Source: Pseudomonadota bacterium | GTDB taxonomy: Bacteria; Pseudomonadota; Gammaproteobacteria; Burkholderiales; Burkholderiaceae_C | Direction: 5' to 3' | Length of the DNA: 33,458 bases | Assembly (NCBI GenBank): GCA_021783695.1 | Contig: JAJXTO010000002.1 | Coordinates: 129,377-162,834 of the forward strand | In this document: positions 27,657 through 33,458 of the stretch, in pieces | Layout: each line of letters starts with the position of its first letter | Numbering within the stretch: position 1 is the stretch's first letter | Made by a program: the position numbers and the translations under genes | Notes under the pieces: model-generated | Told to the model about the DNA's origin: nothing | What the model saw: the letters and a program-made list of their open reading frames with translations, nothing else | The model's database searches: none

Positions 27657-29210
27657 TTACCTGGCGGCGCTTGCAGAGGCGTGGGGGCCAGCCACCCCAC
27701 TGCCGGGCCGTCCCAAGGTGGGGTGCGCCCCCTCGGGGGGTTGGGGGCTAACCACCACCCCGCCTCCCATGGCTTGGTAAAGCGCGGCGCTGTCGGCCAG
27801 GCGCTGCGCCTGGGCCGAAATGAGGCCGATCCGCGTCTGCTGCGCCTGCTGCTGCGCGGTGAGCAGTTGCAGATAGCTGGCCGCGCCGAGCTGGTACTGC
27901 TGATCGACCAGCTTGAGCGACTCTTGCGCCGAAGTATCGGCCGCGGCCTGCGCCTGCAGGGTCTGGGCGTCGTTGTCCAGCGCGCGCAGGGCGTCGGCCA
28001 CATTGCGCAGGGCTTGCAGCACGGTCTGCTGATAGTTGGCGCCCGCTGCTTGCAGGCTGGCTTCGGCCGCATTGGCGCCGGCCTTCAGCCCGGCATTGAA
28101 CAGCGGTTGCGCCAGTTGCCCGGCCAGCGCCCAGACAGTGGAGCCGGGGCCGAACAACGCGCCCAGTGTGAGCGCCTGCGTGCCCAGGCTGGCGCTGAGG
28201 TTGATCTGCGGATACAGGTTGGACACCGCCACGCCATACTGCGCCGTGGCCACATGCAGCAGTGCCTGGCTGGCCTGGATGTCGGGGCGCTGCTGCACCA
28301 GCGCGGAGGGCACGACCAGCGGCAAGGTCTGGGGCAGGTTGAAGTCGGCCAGGGTGAAACGCGGAATGTTTGCCGCACCCGGCGCCTGCCCGAGCAGCAC
28401 GGCGAGCAGGTGATCGGTCTGTTCGAGCTTGTTGCGCAGCGGCGGAATGGAGGCGCGGGTCTGCTCCGCCTGGGTCTGCAGGGTCAGCACGTCGGTGCGT
28501 GCGGCCGCGCCGAGGTTGAATCGCTTCAGCGCGATGTCGAGCTGGCTTTGCTGTGCCTTGAGAATGGCCTCGGTGGCGTCGATCTGCGCGCCGAGTTGCG
28601 CCTGCGTGAACGCCGTCGTCACCACATTGGCGGCCAGCGTCAGGCGGGCGCCGTCGAGTTGGTACTGCTGGTAGTTGGCCTGCGCGGCCAGTGCCTCCAG
28701 CGCGCGGCGGTTGCCACCGAACAGGTCGAAGTTGTAGTTGACCGCAATGCTCGCGTTGTAAAGATTGAAAATATTGCTGGCATTGCTGCTCTGCCCGACA
28801 GATGCCGCATTGGTCTGGTTGCGGCTGGCGCCGAGCTTGCCGTTGACCGTGGGATACAGCGTGGAGCCCGCCTGCGCCGCATAGGTTTGCTGCGCCTGCC
28901 GCAGGGTCGCTTCGGCCGCGGCCAGTGTCGGGCTGCTGCGCAACGCCGTATTCACCAGACTATCGAGTGCAGCAGAGCCGTAGGCTTGCCACCAGTCAGG
29001 GGCAATGCTGTCGACCGTTTGAAACTGCTGCGCCCCCCCCAGAACCCCAGGCGCGGAGGCAGTCTGCGCTGGCAAGGCCTGCCGCGTGTACTGCTGCACC
29101 CCGGGAGCCGCCGGGGTCTTGAAATCGGGGCCAACCGTGGTGCAGCCCGCAAGCAGCGCTGCAGTGAGGGCCATCCAAATCACGCGAGGGGTCGCGGGAA
29201 AATTCTGCAT
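27657..29210 (-). CDS. Outer-membrane efflux lipoprotein, NodT family
   Basis: This is the outer-membrane channel of the tripartite pump, 517 residues. The lipoprotein signal ends in LLAGC (about residues 17-21), giving an acylated N-terminus, and TTVGPDFKTP follows as in OprM-type proteins. Two OEP repeats with long Gln/Ala-rich helices fill the rest. ATG 29210 is preferred because AGGAA lies nine bases upstream and the signal peptide then has normal length. The last 35 or so residues, after ALYQAMGGGVVV, are unusual: they are encoded by a GC-rich intergenic-type repeat that appears to have replaced the original end. First gene of the operon, divergent from the AraC regulator. Confidence 0.93.
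   Translation of the reverse strand: MQNFPATPRVIWMALTAALLAGCTTVGPDFKTPAAPGVQQYTRQALPAQTASAPGVLGGAQQFQTVDSIAPDWWQAYGSAALDSLVNTALRSSPTLAAAEATLRQAQQTYAAQAGSTLYPTVNGKLGASRNQTNAASVGQSSNASNIFNLYNASIAVNYNFDLFGGNRRALEALAAQANYQQYQLDGARLTLAANVVTTAFTQAQLGAQIDATEAILKAQQSQLDIALKRFNLGAAARTDVLTLQTQAEQTRASIPPLRNKLEQTDHLLAVLLGQAPGAANIPRFTLADFNLPQTLPLVVPSALVQQRPDIQASQALLHVATAQYGVAVSNLYPQINLSASLGTQALTLGALFGPGSTVWALAGQLAQPLFNAGLKAGANAAEASLQAAGANYQQTVLQALRNVADALRALDNDAQTLQAQAAADTSAQESLKLVDQQYQLGAASYLQLLTAQQQAQQTRIGLISAQAQRLADSAALYQAMGGGVVVSPQPPEGAHPTLGRPGSGVAGPHASASAAR
27680..27770. repeat. GC-rich repeat with nested stems at the 3' end of the efflux channel gene
   Basis: The stretch contains CCACCCC facing GGTGGGG, and CCCCCTCGGGGGG, all within 90 bases, with outer arms GGGGCCAGCC and GGTTGGGGGC. 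Elements of this look are scattered in intergenic DNA of Comamonadaceae-type and related genomes. Here it lies in the coding frame and encodes SPQPPEGAHPTLGRPGSG. Confidence 0.55.
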
Positions 29211-29428
29211 GAGACGCGTTCCTGTAAGGCGGTCGGTCGGCACGGCAAGGCGCTGTGCCCTTGAAACAAACACACATCCCGCGCCGGGATGACACGACTG
29301 CGGGCCGTTCTGAAGGTCGGGCGATTCTAGGTGTTACCCCCAAAGTCTGCCGGGCAGGGGGCCTGCAGATTCGAGGAATGGAATGCGATGCATGCTAGGG
29401 CAAGGAATTTTGGCCGGGTTGCTTTACT

Positions 29429-30343
29429 ATGCCAATCAATATCGCAAACGCGCCAATCATGCCGACACCACCTTACCCCTTGCCCGTCGATTGCGACTGC
29501 AGCAAGACGGAACTGCACCAGCGCATCAACCGCCAGGGCGGCGCCGAACTGATCGCCGTGAATGTGCGCAATCAGGTGGCCATGGACCCGGCCACGCACT
29601 GCCACGCGCGCGGCACCCTGTTTTTGCTCACCGAGGGGCTGGTGGTGGTGGAAACCGCGCAAGGGCGGCAACTGGCGCCGCCGCAAACCATCAGCTGGAT
29701 GCCGCCGGGCGTGGAGCATGCCGTGCAGTCTTTCGGGCCGACCGCGGGATTTGGCGCTTTTCTCGTGCCGCAACTCTGCGGCGACCTGCCGGCCGAGCCC
29801 GCCAGCTATGCGCTCAATCCGCTGGTTGCGATCATTCTGCAAAAGGCGCTGTCCTGGCCGGTTGATGACAGCCTCGACCTCAGCCGCATGCGTCTGCTGC
29901 TGGTGTTGCTCGATGAATTGCGGCAGTCTCCGGCGCGGCCGCTGCAACTGCCCTGGCCCAGTGATGCGCGGCTGCTGGCGATCACCCGAGCGCTGATGGC
30001 CAATATCGCCAGCCCGCGCACCCTCGAACAGTGGGCGCGGTGGGCAGACATCGCGCCGCGCAGCTTGAGCCGCAAATTCGTGCAAGAGACAGGCATGAGC
30101 TTTGCGCAGTGGCGGCAATGGGCGCGGCTGACCCAGGCGCTGGAATGGCTGGCCACGGGACGTGCGGTCAAGGACGTGGCGCTATCCCTCGGCTATGACA
30201 GTGTCAGCGCCTTCATCAAAGCCTTTCGACTGGCGCTGGGCAGCACGCCCGCCGCCTATTTCCAGTCGCAGCAACGGGGCCCTGCCGCCAGCCGGCGCGG
30301 CCCTGCCGCAGAACCCGTGGAAGAACGCGCCATGCTGGCGTGA
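29429..30343 (+). CDS. AraC-family transcriptional regulator
   Basis: The protein has 304 residues. The N-terminal part (about 30-130) is a cupin-like sensor with VNVRNQVAMDPATHCHARGT, split as MDPATHCHARGTLFLLTEG, and WMPPGVEHAV. The C-terminal part (about 185-285) holds two helix-turn-helix motifs: LEQWARWADIAPRSLSRKFV and then GRAVKDVALSLGYDSVSAFI followed by KAFRLALGSTPAAYF. The tail after residue 280 is Pro/Arg-rich. It is divergent from the efflux operon across 218 bases and is its likely regulator. ATG 29459, ten codons in, is an equally possible start; neither has a clear ribosome-binding site, and a TACTAT box overlaps the first one. Confidence 0.9.
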   Translation: MPINIANAPIMPTPPYPLPVDCDCSKTELHQRINRQGGAELIAVNVRNQVAMDPATHCHARGTLFLLTEGLVVVETAQGRQLAPPQTISWMPPGVEHAVQSFGPTAGFGAFLVPQLCGDLPAEPASYALNPLVAIILQKALSWPVDDSLDLSRMRLLLVLLDELRQSPARPLQLPWPSDARLLAITRALMANIASPRTLEQWARWADIAPRSLSRKFVQETGMSFAQWRQWARLTQALEWLATGRAVKDVALSLGYDSVSAFIKAFRLALGSTPAAYFQSQQRGPAASRRGPAAEPVEERAMLA

Positions 30344-30441
30344 GCGCTGCGAGACGGCATACCGGTCTGAAAAAATGCGCTTTGGCTTTGCGCGCGGCCC
30401 ACATTACGCTTTGCACTGCGCCACCGGAGCGAGGAGACCCC

Positions 30442-31719
30442 ATGAAATTCGAAACCCTGGCCGTGCACAGCGGCTACAGCCCTGACCCCGTCACCCGCGC
30501 CGTGGGGGTTCCGATTTACCAAACCGTGTCGTATGCCTTCGACAACACCCAGCACGGCGCCGATCTGTTCGACCTGAAGGTCGCGGGCAACATCTACACC
30601 CGCATCATGAACCCGACCAACGACGTGCTGGAAAAGCGCGTCGCGGCGCTCGAAGGCGGGGTTGCCGCGCTGGCGCTGGCCTCTGGCATGGCGGCCATCA
30701 CCGCGGCGATCCAGACCATTGCCGAAGCCGGAGACAACATCGTCTCGAGCAGCCGGTTGTACGGCGGCACGTACAACCTGTTCGCCCACACTTTTCCGCG
30801 GCAGGGCATCGACGTGCGCTTTGCCGACCCGCGCGATCCCGGGGGGTTTGCCCGGTTGATCGATTCGCGGACCAAGGCGGTGTTTTGTGAAACCATCGGC
30901 AACCCGCTGGGCAACGTCACCGACATCGGCGCGCTCGCCGCGGTAGCGCACGCACACGGCGTGCCGCTGATCGTCGACAACACAGTGCCGTCGCCCTACC
31001 TCTGCCGCCCCATCGAACATGGCGCGGACATCGTGGTGCACTCGCTGACCAAATATCTCGGCGGCCACGGCAACAGCATGGGCGGGGCGATTGTCGACTC
31101 CGGCAGGTTCGACTGGGCTGCGCATGCAGACCGTTTCAGGCTGCTTGTCGCGCCCGACGTGAGCTATCACGGCGTGAGCTTTACTGCGCAATTCGGCGCC
31201 GCCGCGTTCATCGCCCGCGCCCGCGTGGTGCCGCTGCGCAACATGGGTGCGGCGCTGTCGCCGCTCAACGCCTTTCTCATCCTGCAGGGCATCGAAACCC
31301 TGCCGCTGCGCATGGACCGCATCTGCGCCAACACCCTGCACATCGCCCAGCACCTGCAACAGCATCCGCGCGTGGCCTGGGTGCGCTACGCCGGGCTGAT
31401 GGATCACCCCGATCACGACGTGGCGCAACGCCTGATGCACGGCCGTGCCTCGGGCATTCTGAGCTTTGGTCTGAAATCCGGCAGACAAGCCGGGGCGCGC
31501 TTTCAGGATGCGCTCAAGCTGTTCACCCGGCTGGTCAATATCGGCGACTGCAAGTCGCTCGCCTGCCATCCAGCCACGACCACACACCGCCAGCTCAATG
31601 CGCAGGAACTGGAGGCCACGGGCGTCAGCGAGGACATGGTGCGGCTGTCGATCGGTATCGAGAACGTGCACGATCTGATTGCCGACCTCGACCAGGCGCT
31701 GCAAGCCAGCGGACAATAG
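30442..31719 (+). CDS. metY: O-acetylhomoserine sulfhydrylase
   Basis: This PLP enzyme of the Cys/Met metabolism family makes homocysteine from O-acetylhomoserine and sulfide. Its 425 residues fit the MetY group, which is longer than MetB or MetC. It has [62 protein letters not shown] and [18 protein letters not shown] with the PLP lysine (Lys 204). The C-terminal [20 protein letters not shown] and VRLSIGIEN complete the match. GGAGA lies before ATG 30442. It follows the AraC gene by 98 bases without a terminator. Its product homocysteine is the substrate of MetH encoded about 7 kb upstream. Confidence 0.95.
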   Translation: MKFETLAVHSGYSPDPVTRAVGVPIYQTVSYAFDNTQHGADLFDLKVAGNIYTRIMNPTNDVLEKRVAALEGGVAALALASGMAAITAAIQTIAEAGDNIVSSSRLYGGTYNLFAHTFPRQGIDVRFADPRDPGGFARLIDSRTKAVFCETIGNPLGNVTDIGALAAVAHAHGVPLIVDNTVPSPYLCRPIEHGADIVVHSLTKYLGGHGNSMGGAIVDSGRFDWAAHADRFRLLVAPDVSYHGVSFTAQFGAAAFIARARVVPLRNMGAALSPLNAFLILQGIETLPLRMDRICANTLHIAQHLQQHPRVAWVRYAGLMDHPDHDVAQRLMHGRASGILSFGLKSGRQAGARFQDALKLFTRLVNIGDCKSLACHPATTTHRQLNAQELEATGVSEDMVRLSIGIENVHDLIADLDQALQASGQ

Positions 31720-31778
31720 AGAGTTCCCGCGCGGCAGGCTTTTTGTCTGGCGCTGTCAGCAAATGGTCCGGGGTTCGC

Positions 31779-31799
31779 GTTGAATCTAGTTGGTTCAAC
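31779..31799. repeat. Inverted repeat between metY and the glycine-zipper gene
   Basis: GTTGAA (31779-31784) faces TTCAAC (31794-31799) across nine bases. There is no T-tract, so it is a possible operator and not a terminator. A second GC-rich stem, CGGGG/CCCCG, lies at about 31818-31840. Confidence 0.3.
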
Positions 31800-31925
31800 A
31801 GAGCGCGGGATGTTGGCGCGGGGGCAAAGACGCCCCGAAACACCCGCCAGGGCCCGCGCAGGCGCGCCGCGCCGCCTGTTGGAGAATCTGGGTTAACTGC
31901 AACAAATCGATTTTGGGAGAGTGTC

Positions 31926-32699
31926 ATGTCTTCAATTCCTCCGCAAGGCCCGGCCACCAGCGGCAAAGGCGTCTGGATCGCGGTGTTTGTCATGGGCGCG
32001 GTCATCGTGGCCCTGCTGGCTGCAGTGCTGTACAAAATGAGCCAGTCCCCAGCGATCCCGTCTTCGCCCGGTGTGGCTGCGGCATCCGCCACAGCCACAC
32101 CGGCGCAACTGGCGTCCACGGCGCAGAAAGCCGACGCTGCCGCGGCAACAGCCGCTGCGACATCCGCCGCACCGATGGGCGCCGCGACACAGCAGCCCGC
32201 CGCCCAGGTCGTCCAGAAACAGGCAGCGCCGGTGCGTCAGCCCGCTGTCACCCGCCAGGCTCCCACCCCGGTGGCACAGAACACTGCGGCGCCACAGCAG
32301 TTCGCGCCGCAGCAGTTCGCTCCCCAGCCCAACCCGGTGCAGGCCGTGCCGCAGCAGCCGGTGTGCAACACCTGCGGCACCGTGATCGCGGTCACACCGC
32401 AGCAGGTGCAGTCCCAGCAGAACAACCCGGTCGGCATCATTGCCGGTGGCATCGTGGGCGGCTTGCTGGGTAATCAGGTCGGCGGCGGCGACGGGCGCAA
32501 GCTCGCCACCGTGGCCGGAGCGATTGGCGGCGGGCTGGCCGGTAATGAAATCGCCAAGCGGGTGGACGCGCAAACCGTCTATAACGTGCAGGTGCGGATG
32601 GAAGACGGCCAGGTGCGCAATCTGCAGCTCAAGGTGGCGCCGCCTGTGGGCCAGCGCGTGCAGATCGGCGCAGACGGCGGTCTCAACCCGATTCAGTGA
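31926..32699 (+). CDS. Glycine-zipper 2TM domain envelope protein
   Basis: The protein has 257 residues. One membrane helix near the N-terminus (about 16-36, VWIAVFVMGAVIVALLAAVLY) acts as anchor. A long low-complexity linker rich in Ala, Pro, Thr and Gln (about 40-155) follows, with the tandem PQQFAPQQFAPQ. Then come a CNTCG pair and the glycine-zipper block NPVGIIAGGIVGGLLGNQVG and AGAIGGGLAGNEIAK (about 175-215), and a C-terminal strand domain (VRMEDGQVRNLQL). Such SlyB/RcnB-like proteins sit in the cell envelope; exact role unknown. A GGGAGAG ribosome-binding site precedes ATG 31926. Confidence 0.85.
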   Translation: MSSIPPQGPATSGKGVWIAVFVMGAVIVALLAAVLYKMSQSPAIPSSPGVAAASATATPAQLASTAQKADAAAATAAATSAAPMGAATQQPAAQVVQKQAAPVRQPAVTRQAPTPVAQNTAAPQQFAPQQFAPQPNPVQAVPQQPVCNTCGTVIAVTPQQVQSQQNNPVGIIAGGIVGGLLGNQVGGGDGRKLATVAGAIGGGLAGNEIAKRVDAQTVYNVQVRMEDGQVRNLQLKVAPPVGQRVQIGADGGLNPIQ

Positions 32700-32765
32700 T
32701 TGCACAAAATTTCACAATAACGACACCGCCTGTTTACGGGGTGTCGCCACACTCTGCCGAAACGA

Positions 32766-32792
32766 TTGACGCGCAAGATGTCGCGTTACAAA
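32766..32792 (+). promoter_or_regulatory. Putative sigma-70 promoter of the small RNA
   Basis: TTGACG (32766-32771) and TACAAA (32787-32792) are 15 bases apart, slightly short. An alternative extended -10 box TGC-TACTGT lies at 32832-32840. Either would drive a short transcript ending at the terminator at 32957. Confidence 0.4.
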
Positions 32793-32798
32793 ATCGGT

Positions 32799-32957
32799 CG
32801 AACTTTTTGGATTTTTCCTGAACAGAACTGGTGCTACTGTGGTTTGAGTTCATGCTCAATCATGTGGCCCTCCAAGTTGCCCGGTAGTCTGCTCTACAGA
32901 CTCTCCCCCCGATCCGGGCATTTCCAGCCAGGTGCGCAAAGCACCTGGCTTTTTTTT
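32799..32957 (+). ncRNA. Candidate small regulatory RNA
   Basis: There is no protein gene here, but three well-formed hairpins lie in a row. TTGAG (32844-32848) pairs with CTCAA (32855-32859). GCCCGG (32879-32884) pairs with CCGGGC (32914-32919) and encloses AGTCTG/CAGACT (32886-32902). A strong terminator closes the unit. The unpaired stretch CTCCCCCC (32902-32909) could pair with purine-rich ribosome-binding sites. A tiny frame, MLNHVALQVAR (32852-32887), has no obvious meaning. Length would be about 110 or 160 bases depending on the promoter. It is not a recognised family. Confidence 0.5.
32926..32957 (+). terminator. Strong Rho-independent terminator
   Basis: AGCCAGGTGC (32926-32935) pairs with GCACCTGGCT (32941-32950) around GCAAA, followed by seven or more T. 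The nearest upstream gene stops 227 bases earlier, so it more likely ends the candidate small RNA. Confidence 0.93.
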
Positions 32958-33185
32958 GGCGCGCCCGGCAGGGCGCACTCGCTTGGAGACGGAATTCCTC
33001 TACTCGCCCCCGCAGGGGGAACGGTCAGGGACGGGGTCGAACGGTGCGCGCCGCCATTGAGAAGCTCAACCCGGCCCTGCGTGGCTGGAAGAGCGCCCTC
33101 TGCCTCACGCGAAGGCGTCGGCCGGTCGGGGAACTGGATGCGTGGGTGCGGCGGCGTCCGGGATGCTTGGTCTGCAGGCAATGAA

Positions 33186-33274
33186 AGCCACCCCGCACGC
33201 GGGAATCCAGGATGCGGTCATGGGGCCTTGATGCCCAGCGGGCGTGGAAATCCGGTGTGAATGGGGGAGTCCCC
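33186..33274. repeat. Degenerate intergenic repeat with small hairpins
   Basis: CCCGC-AC-GCGGG (33192-33203) is followed by GAATCCAGGATG. A diverged second unit follows, with AGCGGGCGTGGAAATCCGG near 33237. GGGGA-G-TCCCC (33264-33274) closes the stretch. The CGCGGGAATCCAG wording is typical of dispersed intergenic repeats in betaproteobacteria. Confidence 0.4.
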
Positions 33275-33339
33275 TGGTGGAATGCCGAGGCCCAACGCCT
33301 GGTTGCAGCGTTGCCGCCGACATTGCCGCCGATGGCGGC

Positions 33340-33380
33340 CGACAATTATCTTGATCGCTCAGCGACAACTATCGTGAGCG
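33340..33380. promoter_or_regulatory. Tandem repeat before the gene at the window edge
   Basis: CGACAATTATCTTGA (33340-33354) recurs as CGACAACTATCGTGA (33363-33377), 23 bases apart with two mismatches. Overlaid on this is the inverted pair CGCTCA (33356-33361) and TGAGCG (33375-33380). It looks like a two-site operator. The right edge shows AGAGAGG eight bases before a GTG (33456-33458), a likely start of the next gene. Confidence 0.35.
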
Positions 33381-33458
33381 GTTGACGCACGCCGCCGGGG
33401 TGCGTTTTGCGGTCGGGTTTCTACAGTGATTGCCTTCAAGAGAGAGGCGGTCACTGTG

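Larger units (their letters stand above)
32958..33455. other. Gene-free region with degenerate repeats
   Basis: No credible protein gene was seen in nearly 500 bases. It contains a short repeat with hairpins (about 33186-33274) and a tandem operator-like repeat near the end (33340-33380), both listed separately. Confidence 0.5.

Noticed and set aside
30335-30400. A second SAH riboswitch before metY (GAGCGCTGCGAGAC at the AraC stop, with GCGCTT downstream)
   Set aside because: The 5' motif resembles the consensus, but there is no closing P1 stem and no CCAGGC junction. It also overlaps the end of the AraC coding region.
31743-31925. N-terminal extension of the glycine-zipper protein
   Set aside because: The frame is open, but ATG 31926 has a strong ribosome-binding site and leads straight into the membrane anchor.
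32700-32760. CGACACC/GGTGTCG stem as terminator of the glycine-zipper gene
   Set aside because: The stem is good, but no T-run follows on either strand, so an intrinsic terminator cannot be claimed.
32852-32887. Leader peptide (11 codons) with attenuator
   Set aside because: It has no run of regulatory codons and no gene directly after the terminator to be attenuated.
32799-32957. Assignment of the structured RNA as 6S RNA, SRP RNA or RNase P RNA
   Set aside because: The characteristic conserved segments and long closing stem of those RNAs are absent.

Overview
The window is about 33 kb of high-GC chromosomal DNA. It looks like a betaproteobacterium of the order Burkholderiales, possibly Thiomonas-like; the genus is only a guess. 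Reasons: a metH gene without the homocysteine-binding domain, preceded by an S-adenosylhomocysteine (SAH) riboswitch; a TlpA-type protein with the ATSCTTC active site; a LysR regulator divergent from aceB; a tungstate (tup) transporter; and GC-rich intergenic repeats. No phage, integrase, intact insertion sequence, tRNA, rRNA or CRISPR array was seen. Most of the window is ordinary metabolic and regulatory core genome.

Layout. 1-1291: the 3' end of aspS, then a DAHP synthase. 1293-3549 (minus): a tungstate ABC transporter in the order tupB-tupC-tupA with overlapping genes. 3600-4260: a decayed stretch carrying a frameshifted remnant of a CdsA/YnbB-type cytidylyltransferase. 4261-7962: a MocR-type regulator divergent from an EamA exporter and a PLP aminotransferase, with CTGTAT boxes between them. 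7980-9915: cytochrome c', a small SWIB-domain protein behind a strongly folded leader, and a secreted phospholipase-D-type nuclease. 10038-13251: a TlpA-like thioredoxin, a LysR regulator and malate synthase. 13335-16617: a membrane GGDEF protein, a double cupin, a Zur-like regulator and a DUF3429 membrane protein. 16711-19421: lipA and lipB (minus), a PmtA-like methyltransferase and a 54-residue membrane protein. 19433-22969: a cyclic-nucleotide-binding protein divergent from metH. 23284-30343: an RND efflux operon (outer-membrane factor, adaptor, pump; minus) divergent from an AraC regulator. 30442-32699: O-acetylhomoserine sulfhydrylase and a glycine-zipper protein. 32700-33458: a probable small RNA with a strong terminator, then repeats and the upstream region of a gene starting at the window edge.

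Functional links. The metY product makes homocysteine and MetH methylates it; the SAH riboswitch ties metH expression to the methyl cycle. LipB and LipA form the lipoate pathway. The three efflux genes should form one tripartite pump, with the divergent AraC protein its likely regulator. The MocR protein probably controls itself and the EamA/aminotransferase pair.

No clearly new multi-gene system was found. The most interesting unexplained signals are RNA and regulatory ones: the candidate small RNA at 32799-32957, the folded leader before the SWIB gene, the SAH riboswitch on a truncated-type metH, and several repeated dyads in promoter regions.
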